Shown: positions 36,881-45,705 of the stretch, piece by piece
How the letters are laid out: the number at the start of each line of letters is the position of its first letter
Position numbering within the stretch: position 1 is the stretch's first letter
DNA from: Mucilaginibacter conchicola
GTDB taxonomy: Bacteria > Bacteroidota > Bacteroidia > Sphingobacteriales > Sphingobacteriaceae
Assembly (NCBI RefSeq): GCF_003432115.1
Contig: NZ_QWDC01000001.1
Span: 1,853,419-1,917,418 of the forward strand
Reading direction: 5' to 3'
DNA: 64,000 bases
Notes under the pieces: model-generated
Seen by the model: the letters and a program-made list of their open reading frames with translations, nothing else
Told to the model about the DNA's origin: nothing
The model's database searches: none
Translations under genes and position numbers: made by a program

Positions 36881-37371
36881 TATCCTATAAACTCCTTTTG
36901 CTTTACCTCTACCGATCCTTTATTATTATCGGTACTAATGAGCATAGTGATGTTGTAAAACTCGTTATCAAACTTATAGATGTTATTGTTTTGATCCTGC
37001 CCCTGAAATTTCATGATCAGTTTGGCGCGTTTAGCCTGGGCTATCAAGTTAACAATATGCTGCGGATCTTGTGTGGTGTAAAACACCGTACGCAGAATAG
37101 TTCGGTTAGCAGTTATCTCATTCTCGCCTATCATAATGGTCTGCGGAGCAGCCTTAACTGATTTTGATTTAAAATACTCTATCTTTTTACCATTCACTTC
37201 CTGCACATAATCCTGTTTAAATATGCCACCTAAAGCCAGGTAAGTATGCGCTTGCCCGTCACTAAGGTTAGTGAGGTTGGTTAAATCAAAAAAGGATATA
37301 CTTTGCCCGTAAGAGCGCGTAGTGGCACAAACAGACAAGACAAGGAATAATGCTGTTAAGTATTTCTTCAT
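36877..37371 (-). CDS. exported protein of unknown function
   Basis: I take the ATG at 37371 (MKKYLTALFLVLSVCATTRS), which gives a clean signal peptide; five codons upstream there is another ATG. The roughly 164-residue product has a mixed alpha/beta body (YLALGGIFKQDYVQEVNG; ILRTVFYTTQDPQHIVNLI). No family is recognised. Confidence 0.65.
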   Translation of the reverse strand: MKKYLTALFLVLSVCATTRSYGQSISFFDLTNLTNLSDGQAHTYLALGGIFKQDYVQEVNGKKIEYFKSKSVKAAPQTIMIGENEITANRTILRTVFYTTQDPQHIVNLIAQAKRAKLIMKFQGQDQNNNIYKFDNEFYNITMLISTDNNKGSVEVKQKEFIGY

Positions 37372-37697
37372 CAAAAGCTTAAACAAATATAGCAGAATTT
37401 TGATTGGATTATTCCCGTATACTCTAATCTTTCTGCTTTGTTAAACACTGAGGTTTTAGCTATACATTTCTGCTATAACCTACTGTATTTCTGAAATTTG
37501 TATTCAAAAATAGTCAGCCCCTTAGCTATAAATATCACATCGTGATTTCGGGTGTTTTTGATAATCGCGGTGATAGTTTGGTCAGCTTAAAAGCAACTTG
37601 CTTATACCTTTTTATGCGTTTAAACATCATATTGTAACATTCTTGCAATAATTACCGTCATAATAACAATATATTTTTACGCCCGTTATTCATTGTG

Positions 37698-37908
37698 TAC
37701 CTTTGACACTTATGATTATCTAACCGCAAAGGAATAATTTTTGCGAAGATGATAATCACACTCAAAACATATTGAAAAAAGCAGCCGCAAAGGCTTCGCT
37801 ATAAAGAGCTTGGGTAAACACATGTTATCTGAGGTTTAGTTGATTAACATTATTTGAGAGATAATGTTATAGTGCGTTCCGGGGTGAGATACGGAACGCA
37901 TTTTTTTT
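37698..37908 (+). ncRNA. candidate structured small RNA with own promoter and terminator (6S-like shape)
   Basis: In a 565-base gap with no ORF, TACCTTTG (37698-37705) fits the -7 box; the -33 position holds only TTTT (37675-37678). The predicted RNA starts near 37710. Its 5' end (CACTTATGATTATCT, 37707-37721) can pair with AGATAATGTTATAGTG (37859-37874). Inside are hairpins CGCAAA/TTTGCG (37725-37745) and TAACATTAT/ATAATGTTA (37845-37869), the latter competing with the end pairing. It finishes with TGCGTTCCG/CGGAACGCA and T8. Length is about 190-200 bases. Paired ends, central open region and length recall 6S RNA, but I cannot confirm this. The rest of the gap (37387-37697) holds nothing I can name. 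Confidence 0.6.
37873..37908 (+). terminator. terminator of the candidate RNA
   Basis: This is a 9-bp perfect GC-rich stem (37873-37881 with 37892-37900), a 10-base loop GGGTGAGATA, then T8. No protein gene precedes it on this strand within the gap. Confidence 0.9.
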
Positions 37909-37951
37909 GCTTCCTTTTACCAAATCCAACTAATCTCAAATCACAAATCAG

Positions 37952-39034
37952 CTAATCTCTCTTATACCTCGCCATCAACAGCAACACCATACGGTTATAG
38001 GTTTCTAATCCTTGCGGTTGGTTGTTCGCCTTTAAAAAATTATCATAAAACACACTGCTCACCGCATTCAGTTTGGTTTGATAGGATAGCCAGTACTGCC
38101 GCTCGGCTTTAAAATCGGCACGCACCTGCGGGGATATCGTCTCTCGCAGTTGCTTAAATATAACGGTATCGGTAAAGCGCATGGTACGCATAAGCTCGCC
38201 CACAGCGAGGTTGTAGGCCGAGTAGCGCAGCAGCCTGTCTTTTGAGCCGGAAGCCGCCAGGTAACCCACAAAGTTAGCCTCATCCTCGGGGCCGTAACCC
38301 ATCTGGTGCGACATCTCGTGGCAGGCCACAAAGGGGCGGTTAAAAACCGGCATCTCGTAGTTCATCTGCGCCTCGCCGGTAAAGGGGTTGTAATAACCCG
38401 ATGTGCCAATGTAATTCATCACAAAAGTGATCATAGATGGCTTTATCCGCGGGCTGTACGTTTTAAATTCTTCTGATGTATTGGACAGGGCTATTATAGC
38501 CTGCTTAGCCCTGCTGTAGATGGTATCATTTCCCGTTTGCAGATCGGCAGACCGAACGCGACTACGGGTACTATTGGCACTATCGATAAGGATAGCTGTA
38601 ACGCGTTGCAGTTCGGCAGTGGTATAGGTGCTGTCGCGCAAGTTCAAACGCTCAGCAGCAGAGGGGCGGAAATAGTTCAGTCCCCAGAAAACATAAAATA
38701 TCAGGATGCCTGATTGTACACCGATGGTAACTTTCAGCACCAGCAAACCAGCTTCGGCCCAGCGTTTTTTAAAACAATGTTTAATGAACTTTACTACCGC
38801 AATTACCAGGAAGATGATCACCGTTAAATAAACCAGATCGCCAACACTAAACGGGAACAGGTTAAAAATCGGGTGGAGCACATGGCAGATAAAACGGTAT
38901 GTGCTTTTTGAATAGTACTTTTCTACCGCTGCAGGATGATCGGCAAAGAGAAACAGCAGATTGCTAATGAGGAACAGAGCCAATATGGCTATCCCGCGTT
39001 TAATGAAAGCTTTTTTTACGTTATGCCTCTGCAT
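37952..39034 (-). CDS. DUF3810 membrane protein with zincin motif
   Basis: The 360-residue protein has membrane helices at about 12-30, 62-83 and 98-118, then an extracytoplasmic domain with HEMSH (239-243) and a downstream acidic residue in YGPEDEANF (E250/E252), the HExxH layout of zinc peptidases. The family is common in Bacteroidota and uncharacterised as far as I know. Peptidase activity is inference. Confidence 0.8.
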   Translation of the reverse strand: MQRHNVKKAFIKRGIAILALFLISNLLFLFADHPAAVEKYYSKSTYRFICHVLHPIFNLFPFSVGDLVYLTVIIFLVIAVVKFIKHCFKKRWAEAGLLVLKVTIGVQSGILIFYVFWGLNYFRPSAAERLNLRDSTYTTAELQRVTAILIDSANSTRSRVRSADLQTGNDTIYSRAKQAIIALSNTSEEFKTYSPRIKPSMITFVMNYIGTSGYYNPFTGEAQMNYEMPVFNRPFVACHEMSHQMGYGPEDEANFVGYLAASGSKDRLLRYSAYNLAVGELMRTMRFTDTVIFKQLRETISPQVRADFKAERQYWLSYQTKLNAVSSVFYDNFLKANNQPQGLETYNRMVLLLMARYKRD

Positions 39035-39079
39035 TTATGCAGTAAATATATAATGTTTTGGCGGCTGTGCATAAACTAA

Positions 39080-39107
39080 AAAACCCCGGCGTTTGGCCGG
39101 GGCTTTT
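39080..39107 (-). terminator. terminator after serS
   Basis: Read on the minus strand, AAAGCCCCGGC-CAAAC-GCCGGGG is followed by T6, 15 bases past the serS stop. Confidence 0.85.
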
Positions 39108-39122
39108 ATCATATTCAGATAA

Positions 39123-40394
39123 TTAGTCTATCCATTCAAATTTGGTGTATGGCATCAAGGCCTCAGGTATTTTAATACCCTTTTCGGTTTGGTTGTTCTC
39201 CAGTAACGTAGCTACAATACGCGGTAATGCCAGTGCACTACCATTTAAGGTATGGGCTAACTGGGTTTTACCTTCTGCATTACGGAAACGCAATTTTAAG
39301 CGGTTAGCCTGGTAAGTCTCAAAGTTTGATACTGATGATACCTCTAACCAGCGTTGCTGTGCTGCACTCCAGGTTTCCATATCATAAGTTAAGGCGCTTG
39401 TGAAACCCATATCACCACCGCAAAGGCGCAATACGCGGTAAGGCAGGCCAAGCTTCTGCAGCAGGCTCTGCACGTGCAGGCTCATGCCTTCCAATACTTC
39501 ATAAGATTGATCGGGGTGTACTATTTGTACTATCTCCACTTTATCAAACTGATGCAAACGGTTCAAACCACGTACGTGGGCACCGTAAGAGCCAGCCTCG
39601 CGGCGGAAACACGGTGTATGTCCACAATTCTTAACAGGCAACTCCTCACCTTTCAATATCACATCACGGTACAAGTTGGTGATAGGCACCTCGGCCGTTG
39701 GGATAAGGTAAAGCTCATCCTCGTTCACAAAGTACATCTGCCCTTCTTTATCCGGCAATTGACCCGTTCCAAAACCCGAAGCCTCATTTACTACCAACGG
39801 CACGCCTACTTCGCTGTAGCCTGCTTTTTCGGCCTCATCAATAAAGAAATTGATCAAGGCACGCTGCAGCTTGGCACCTTTATTTTTATATACAGGAAAA
39901 CCTGCACCCGTGATCTTTACGCCCAGTTCAAAATCTATCAGGTCATATTTAGCAGCCAGTTCCCAGTGCGGTAAGGCATTGGCAGGCAGTTCGGGTTTGC
40001 TTCCGTTCTCTAAAACAACTTCGTTATCATCTGCAGATACCCCCTTTGGCACTGATGTATGAGGAAGGTTTGGTAATACAACCAGTTTATCCTGAAGCTC
40101 GGTTTCCAGCGCGGTCAGTTGCTCGGCCAGTTGTTTAATTTCTTCTTTCCATTTACCGGTGTTGGCTTTAATGGCTTCGGCCTCATCCTTTTTGCCGTTG
40201 CGCATCAGTTCGCCAATTTGCTTAGCGGCCGCGTTAGCCTGCTGCGATACGTTATCCGACTGGTTTTGGGTTTGGCGGCGTTTCTCGTCCAAAGCAATTA
40301 TCTCATCAACCAATTCGGGCTGTTTAAAATTTTTAACAGCCAAACGTTCTAAAACTTTATCCCTGTTATCGCGGATATAACTAACTTGCAGCAT
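39123..40394 (-). CDS. serS: serine-tRNA ligase
   Basis: I start at the ATG at 40394 (MLQVSYIRDNRDKVLERLAV), giving 423 residues, standard for bacterial SerRS; the frame extends 7 codons further up without family support. The N-terminal coiled-coil arm (about 30-110) binds tRNA-Ser. Class II motifs are visible: LVVNEASGFGTGQLPDKEGQ, CFRREAGSYGAHVRGLNRLH and TLNGSALALPRI. Confidence 0.97.
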   Translation of the reverse strand: MLQVSYIRDNRDKVLERLAVKNFKQPELVDEIIALDEKRRQTQNQSDNVSQQANAAAKQIGELMRNGKKDEAEAIKANTGKWKEEIKQLAEQLTALETELQDKLVVLPNLPHTSVPKGVSADDNEVVLENGSKPELPANALPHWELAAKYDLIDFELGVKITGAGFPVYKNKGAKLQRALINFFIDEAEKAGYSEVGVPLVVNEASGFGTGQLPDKEGQMYFVNEDELYLIPTAEVPITNLYRDVILKGEELPVKNCGHTPCFRREAGSYGAHVRGLNRLHQFDKVEIVQIVHPDQSYEVLEGMSLHVQSLLQKLGLPYRVLRLCGGDMGFTSALTYDMETWSAAQQRWLEVSSVSNFETYQANRLKLRFRNAEGKTQLAHTLNGSALALPRIVATLLENNQTEKGIKIPEALMPYTKFEWID

Positions 40395-40411
40395 CTTTTT
40401 AAGATTAAAAG

Positions 40412-40420
40412 GCAAAGATA
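40412..40420 (-). promoter_or_regulatory. serS promoter -7 box
   Basis: The minus strand reads TATCTTTGC, matching TAnnTTTG, 17 bases before the ATG. This implies a leader of about 10 bases. The -33 region falls inside the palindromic spacer and shows no clear TTTG. Confidence 0.5.
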
Positions 40421-40425
40421 TTTTT

Positions 40426-40500
40426 TAAGTAGCAGTTTTAAGTAGCAGTTGCAGCTTTTTTTAATTTTATACTGCTACCGCAACTGCCACTGCAACTATT
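40426..40500. repeat. word-repeat palindrome between serS and rsmI
   Basis: GTAGCAGTT-type words (40428-40455) face AACTGC/TGCTAC words (40471-40497), giving an imperfect stem of about 27 bp. It fills nearly the whole divergent gap. Confidence 0.7.
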
Positions 40501-40504
40501 AAAT

Positions 40505-41239
40505 ATGGACCAACCAACAACCGGAAAACTATACTTAGTGCCTACGCCTATCGGCAACCTCGAGGACATGACCTTCAGGGCCATACGTGTATTAAAAGAG
40601 GCCGACCTGATACTGGCCGAGGATACGCGCACATCGGCACCTATGCTGAAACATTTTGATATACAGAACAAGATGTTTGCGCACCATCAGCATAACGAGC
40701 ACCAGAGCAGCAACGAGATCATAAAGTTTTTACTGATGGGGCAGAATATTGCGCTGATATCAGATGCAGGCACACCGGCCATATCTGACCCCGGATTTTT
40801 CCTGGTGCGCGAGGCTTTGAAATTTAACATCGCCGTTGAATGCCTGCCCGGTGCAACCGCTTTTGTACCGGCACTGGTAAATTCGGGTTTCCCTACAGAT
40901 AAGTTTTGTTTTGAGGGATTTTTACCACTTAAAAAAGGCCGCCAAACCCGCTATAAATTCCTGGCTACCGAAGAGCGCACCATTATACTTTACGAATCGC
41001 CGCACCGTTTATTGAAAACGCTTGAGGAAATGGCCACCTATTTTGGTGCCGACAGGCAGCTTTCCGTATCCCGCGAGCTTACCAAGATGTTCGAGGAAAC
41101 CGTACGCGGTACCGTAACTGAAGTAAAAACTTATTTTGAGACCCACCCCATTAAAGGTGAGTTTGTGATATGCGTAGCGGGCGCTGAAGAAGTTGAGGGG
41201 AAGAAGAAAAAGAAATATGGGAACGAGGAGGATGATTAG
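40505..41239 (+). CDS. rsmI: 16S rRNA (cytidine-1402-2'-O)-methyltransferase
   Basis: The 244 residues start TGKLYLVPTPIGNLEDMTFR and include LAEDTRTSAPMLKHF, ISDAGTPAISDPGFFLVREA and LPGATAFVPALVNSGFPTD, all hallmarks of RsmI. The C-terminal tail is strongly charged (GKKKKKYGNEEDD). It modifies the ribosomal P-site region using SAM. Confidence 0.97.
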   Translation: MDQPTTGKLYLVPTPIGNLEDMTFRAIRVLKEADLILAEDTRTSAPMLKHFDIQNKMFAHHQHNEHQSSNEIIKFLLMGQNIALISDAGTPAISDPGFFLVREALKFNIAVECLPGATAFVPALVNSGFPTDKFCFEGFLPLKKGRQTRYKFLATEERTIILYESPHRLLKTLEEMATYFGADRQLSVSRELTKMFEETVRGTVTEVKTYFETHPIKGEFVICVAGAEEVEGKKKKKYGNEEDD

Positions 41240-41252
41240 TCATAAAAACCCA

Positions 41253-41341
41253 TGTCATTGCGAGCGACAGCGTGGCAATCTCGTCGCATGCAGATGGAAC
41301 GCCAAGAGATTGCCACGTCGCTGTCGCTCCTCGCAATGACA
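41253..41341. repeat. REP-like palindrome, family A
   Basis: The arms begin TGTCATTGCGAGCGACAGCG and end CGCTCCTCGCAATGACA. It sits in the short gap between rsmI and lnt. Confidence 0.85.
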
Positions 41342-41357
41342 TAATAGAAGATATCAA

Positions 41358-42962
41358 ATGAAAAAAAACATACTCCTATCCATATTCTCGGGCTTGCTGC
41401 TTTGGATAGCCTGGCCGCCTACGCATTACACCACGTTTATGCTGTTCATTGGCTTTGTGCCAATGCTGGTGGCGATGGAGAACATCATTACGTCGGATAG
41501 TAAAAGCAAGGGGAAAAAGATCTTCAATACCACCTTTCTGGGCTTTTTTGTGTGGAATACGCTTTGTGTTTACTGGGTGTACAATGCCTTAAAGATCATT
41601 GGCCCGATAACAGCCATACCTGTTACACTGATACCTTATGCTCTTGGCCCTGTGCTGATGGCTACGGCTTGCTGGTTGTATTACCGGCTGCGTTTAAAAA
41701 TCAATCGCGCCATAAGTTTGGCCGGGCTGGTTTGTTTCTGGATAGGTTATGAATACCTGCACCAAAGCTGGGACCTCAACTTCCCCTGGATGACTTTGGG
41801 TAACGGGCTTGCCACTACCCACCAATGGGCGCAATGGTACGAGTACACCGGCGTTTACGGTGGCACCATTTGGATCTGGGCCATCAATATCCTTGTATTC
41901 CTCATTTATATCGGCCTGCGGGAATCGCAAACGAAGCAAACGAGATTGAAGCTGATAGCCGCTTCGGTTCTGGTATTTATCCTGCCAATAAGCTTTTCGC
42001 TTTATAAATATTACAACTACGAAGAGCGCTCGAATCCATCAAACGTGGTGGTTGCGCAACCTAATATAGACCCTTATGAAAAGGAAGGTACCGTGCCACC
42101 TGCTGAACAAATAGCCATCCTCACAAAACTTTGCGACTCCATCGGCCAGCGTAATACCGAATATTTTTTATGGCCTGAGACCGCCATTGTAAATGACATG
42201 GATGAAGATCGCATCCGCACGGATAATTCATATCTGCAGGTAAAACGTTTTTTAGAGCCATTCAAAAATGCGAACGTACTAACCGGCGGCGAGACACATA
42301 AATTTTACACAACCCGAGCAACTGCAACAGCCACCCCAATGGAAGATGGTGCATTTTACGACAGGTTCAGTACCGCTATCAACATCGAAAATTCCGACAA
42401 GGTACAGTTCTATCATAAATCGCGGCTGGTGCCGGGGGCCGAGTCATTGCCTTTTGGTAACGCTTTGTCTTTTATAAAGCCGGTATTTGAACACCTCGGC
42501 GGGGCGGTTGGTGCTTACGGTTTGCAAAGCGAACCAAGTGTATTGTTCTCACAAAGCGGCATAGGCGCAACGCCTGTTATCTGCTACGAATCGCTTTGGG
42601 GCGAGTGGGTGGCAAAATCAGTGAAACAAGGTTCACAATTCATCGCTATTATCACCAACGATGGCTGGTGGGAAAATACATCAGGCAAGGACCAGCACCT
42701 TGATTATGCCAAGCTGCGCGCCATAGAGAACCGTAGGTGGGTATGCCAGTCGGCCAATACGGGTATCTCGGCATTTATCAACAGCCGTGGCGATGTGGTT
42801 CAGCAAAGCAAATGGTGGGTACGTACTGCTTTAAAACAGGATATCAACCTCAATAGCGATATTACCTTTTATACTGACCATGGCGATTATCTGCCGAAGA
42901 CAGGCAGTGCCTTAGCAGTTTTGGGGATGGTGTTTTTGTTGATAAAAATTAGAAGGAAATAA
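41358..42962 (+). CDS. lnt: apolipoprotein N-acyltransferase
   Basis: The 534-residue enzyme has about six N-terminal membrane helices plus a nitrilase-like periplasmic domain (about 225-500). The catalytic triad is visible: E274 (LWPETAIV), K354 (YHKSRLVPG) and C409 (VICYESLWG). It adds the third acyl chain to lipoproteins at the inner membrane. It fits with the many lipoproteins of this phylum. Confidence 0.93.
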   Translation: MKKNILLSIFSGLLLWIAWPPTHYTTFMLFIGFVPMLVAMENIITSDSKSKGKKIFNTTFLGFFVWNTLCVYWVYNALKIIGPITAIPVTLIPYALGPVLMATACWLYYRLRLKINRAISLAGLVCFWIGYEYLHQSWDLNFPWMTLGNGLATTHQWAQWYEYTGVYGGTIWIWAINILVFLIYIGLRESQTKQTRLKLIAASVLVFILPISFSLYKYYNYEERSNPSNVVVAQPNIDPYEKEGTVPPAEQIAILTKLCDSIGQRNTEYFLWPETAIVNDMDEDRIRTDNSYLQVKRFLEPFKNANVLTGGETHKFYTTRATATATPMEDGAFYDRFSTAINIENSDKVQFYHKSRLVPGAESLPFGNALSFIKPVFEHLGGAVGAYGLQSEPSVLFSQSGIGATPVICYESLWGEWVAKSVKQGSQFIAIITNDGWWENTSGKDQHLDYAKLRAIENRRWVCQSANTGISAFINSRGDVVQQSKWWVRTALKQDINLNSDITFYTDHGDYLPKTGSALAVLGMVFLLIKIRRK

Positions 42963-42980
42963 CGGATGATCACCGCGCCG

Positions 42981-43061
42981 TTGTTGGTGTTGTCACCAAC
43001 AACTCTCCACGGGCAATAACCCGTTGCTCTTTATACGGCTTGTTGGTGACAACACCAACAA
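42981..43061. repeat. triple-hairpin nested palindrome
   Basis: Two 22-base arms (42981-43002 and 43040-43061) are exact reverse complements. Each arm is itself a 9-bp hairpin (TTGTTGGTG/CACCAACAA). Between them ACGGG-CAATAA-CCCGT forms a third hairpin (43010-43025). It lies between the convergent lnt and kinase genes and could act as a terminator. Confidence 0.8.
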
Positions 43062-43102
43062 GGGCAAAAAGGGAATAGAAATCTTTAGATAATTTTAAAC
43101 TT

Positions 43103-43963
43103 CTAATTCGCCATATCCCTCTTCAGGATAAACTCCTGCAGATCATTAATAGGCTGGCGGATGATCTTGCCTACATGCACACCGTTCTCCCTGCAAATGG
43201 TAGTCAGTTCATCGGCAAAAACGTAGGCAATGGAGCCAACAAAGTGGCACTTAAATTTCTCGTACTGTGGGTATGATTGCTTTACGTTGGTATCAACAAA
43301 TTCCTTCAGTCCGCTTCTTAAAATATCTTGTCCGTATTCCGTAGGGCGTATCTCGCTCAAAAACTTGGAGAACGAAGCCAGGTAAGCGTTACCTCTTGGT
43401 TTACGGTAAACGTTCTCAATAACGGCATCTTTGGTTGGGTTAAAGGTCTTTTTAAATTTCGCAGAAATATCGGCTGGCATGCGGTCATACAGGTAATCGG
43501 TCAGCAATGCTTTGCCAAACCAGGTACCGCTACCTTCGTCGCCTAATACGTAGCCCAGCCCATGCTGGCCATCGTGGATATCTTCGCCATCGAAAAACGA
43601 AATGTTTGAGCCGGTACCCAATACGCAACAAAAACCTTTTTCGTGGCCACAGGTTGCATAAGCCGATGCCAGCAGGTCGCTGTCGACACTTACATAAGCA
43701 TCAGGAAAAAGAGTACTGATGGCGTTGGTAACTATCTCATGCCTATCCGGACTGGAGCAGCCCGCGCCAAAAAAGTAGATCTCGGTAATATCCTTAGCCA
43801 GGGCAACCATCTCCGGCACCTGTTCCTGAATGATCTTAACGATCTCTTTTTCGGTTAAGAAATATGGGTTTAAACCGGCACATTTAAATGCCTTATTGCC
43901 TTCGCCGGGGATGGCTAACAGCCAGTCTGTTTTTGATGATCCGCTATCTGCTACTAATATCAT
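43103..43963 (-). CDS. N-acetylglucosamine kinase-like protein (BadF/BadG ATPase family)
   Basis: The 286-residue protein has the ASKHA-fold phosphate loop LVADSGSSKTDW (3-14), CVLGTGSNISFFDG and GYVLGDEGSGTWFGKALL, the pattern of GlcNAc/glucosamine kinases in the BadF/BadG/BcrA family. It probably phosphorylates an amino sugar in the cytoplasm, for example from peptidoglycan recycling. Its ATG overlaps the stop of the response regulator gene by 4 bases, so they are translationally coupled. Confidence 0.8.
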   Translation of the reverse strand: MILVADSGSSKTDWLLAIPGEGNKAFKCAGLNPYFLTEKEIVKIIQEQVPEMVALAKDITEIYFFGAGCSSPDRHEIVTNAISTLFPDAYVSVDSDLLASAYATCGHEKGFCCVLGTGSNISFFDGEDIHDGQHGLGYVLGDEGSGTWFGKALLTDYLYDRMPADISAKFKKTFNPTKDAVIENVYRKPRGNAYLASFSKFLSEIRPTEYGQDILRSGLKEFVDTNVKQSYPQYEKFKCHFVGSIAYVFADELTTICRENGVHVGKIIRQPINDLQEFILKRDMAN

Positions 43964-44340
43964 GTAGTAAGTTCTCCCAGCGCCTCATGCGTTAACGGCT
44001 TATGAACAAAGCGTGTAACATACCGGTTTCCCAGTGAGTTGTTCATATCCGTCGGGTCAAGCGACGATGAAAGCATAAATATTTTGGTGTGTTCTTTATC
44101 GATACCAAGCTGCTCGTAAGCCTGCAAAAACTCAAAGCCACTCATTTGCGGCATTCTGATATCCAAAAATATCACATCAGGTTTTACTGTTCCGTTATCA
44201 AGGGCATCAAGCGCCTCAACGGGAGATTGTATTACAATTATCTTTTCTGCAAAACTGCCGCTCTCCAAAATCTTGCGCGTAACAAAGTTGTCGATGTAAT
44301 TATCGTCAACCAGCAAACAGGTGTGAAATTGGAACGCCAT
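43960..44340 (-). CDS. single-domain response regulator (CheY-like receiver)
   Basis: The 126 residues are one receiver domain: acidic pair D12-D13, phosphoacceptor D60 (DVIFLDIRMP), S91 and K114 (VHKP). There is no output domain and no kinase nearby. A TACTTTTG box (minus strand, 44352-44345) just before the ATG could give an almost leaderless transcript. Confidence 0.9.
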   Translation of the reverse strand: MAFQFHTCLLVDDNYIDNFVTRKILESGSFAEKIIVIQSPVEALDALDNGTVKPDVIFLDIRMPQMSGFEFLQAYEQLGIDKEHTKIFMLSSSLDPTDMNNSLGNRYVTRFVHKPLTHEALGELTT

Positions 44341-44367
44341 TTTTCAAAAGTATACATTTTTGGTATA

Positions 44368-45699
44368 TTATTGTATACTTATACTGTTAGTAATCTGCTG
44401 CAAAGTAACCTCGGCCATTTTTGATTGATATAAGGCATTAGAGTAAACAGATTGTGCATTCAGATAATTACGCTGCGCCTCGCGGATCTCTAAAGGCGTA
44501 ATATTTCCCAGGCGATATTTTTCCAAAGATATCTCCAGGTTCTTCTTAGTAAGGTCAACGTTAGATTGGCTCAGCTTTATCAGATCCAACCCTGCAAGGT
44601 ACGCAACAAAGAAATTACTTATCTGCGCCTCAACATCCAGCTGGGTTTGTTTTTGGCTGATGCCGGCATTATCTATCTGCAGCTTTGCATTACGCTCTTT
44701 TCGCCACTGGTTAAAACCATCAAAAATATTAATGGACGCGGTTAAACCGTAAGCCAAGCCGTGCGTATTCTGGCTAAGCGTAAAGCCTGCCGGCGTACGG
44801 CTGTTAGTGAAAGTATAGCCCGATGTTACTCCTACTACCGGGTAACGGGTAGAGCGTACCTGTTTCAAATTGATCTCGGCCAGGCGTTTGTTGATCTGCG
44901 CCGCCAATATTGCCGGGTTTTGCGTTTGCGCCTTTGAAAGGATATCGCCCAATACCAGCTGGTTGCTTATAGTGAGCGTACTATCTACCGTAAAATCTGT
45001 CTGCAGATCGCGCACCAGTAATTGGTTCAATTGGATTTGTGTGGTTTTAAACGCCTGTATCTGCGTTAGCAAACTTGCGGTATCGGTATTCAAAGCTATC
45101 TGCGCGTTGTATACATCCAAACGGGAAATACGGCCTACTGCAAACTTATCATTGGCATAACGCAATTGCGTGCGCGAGATATCGATAGCTCCTTTTAAAG
45201 CCTGTATCTGCACATTTTGCGCTACCAGGTTGTAGTAGGTAGTGATAACCCCTGCAATGGTTGCCTGTATGGTATCCTGTAAACGGATGGCACCTAACTT
45301 ATCCATCTGCTTGAGCATATCATAATTGGCAAACATATTAAAGCCATCAAAAACCGTCCAGTTAAGGTTTACGCCGTAGTTGTTGTTTGTGTTGTTTGCG
45401 TTAAGGTTATTAACGGTACCATCATTACGTGTCTGTTTCACTTTTTGGCGACTTCCGTTTAAGGCAGCATCGCCGGTTACCACAGGCAGCATACCTGCGT
45501 TGCCAATTGTAACGTTGTTTTTTGCTATGGTTGAGTTATTCTGCGACAGCTTAATGTTATAATTATTCTTTAACGCCAGCTCAACAGCATCCTTAAGCGA
45601 TAAACGCGGCGCCGCCGGGTTGGTAGTTGTTTGCGCACGCAGGCCCGTTGCCAAAGCAACAAGGCAAACCATCAAACAAAGTGTTTTTCTGATATTCAT
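44368..45699 (-). CDS. TolC-family outer-membrane efflux protein
   Basis: The 443-residue protein has a signal peptide (about 1-22, GLRAQ), then two TolC-like repeats rich in long helices: LSLKDAVELALKNNYNIKLS, the second repeat from about 235, and YRLGNITPLEIREAQRNYLNAQ near the end. It forms the outer-membrane exit of a tripartite pump. It lies 6 bases after the RND gene and is the last gene of the operon. Confidence 0.93.
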   Translation of the reverse strand: MNIRKTLCLMVCLVALATGLRAQTTTNPAAPRLSLKDAVELALKNNYNIKLSQNNSTIAKNNVTIGNAGMLPVVTGDAALNGSRQKVKQTRNDGTVNNLNANNTNNNYGVNLNWTVFDGFNMFANYDMLKQMDKLGAIRLQDTIQATIAGVITTYYNLVAQNVQIQALKGAIDISRTQLRYANDKFAVGRISRLDVYNAQIALNTDTASLLTQIQAFKTTQIQLNQLLVRDLQTDFTVDSTLTISNQLVLGDILSKAQTQNPAILAAQINKRLAEINLKQVRSTRYPVVGVTSGYTFTNSRTPAGFTLSQNTHGLAYGLTASINIFDGFNQWRKERNAKLQIDNAGISQKQTQLDVEAQISNFFVAYLAGLDLIKLSQSNVDLTKKNLEISLEKYRLGNITPLEIREAQRNYLNAQSVYSNALYQSKMAEVTLQQITNSISIQ

Positions 45700-45705
45700 T
45701 ATTGC

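Noticed and set aside
37780..37800. GCAGCC-containing stretch as SRP RNA domain IV
   Set aside because: The flanking GGAA tetraloop and paired internal loops required for SRP RNA are absent.
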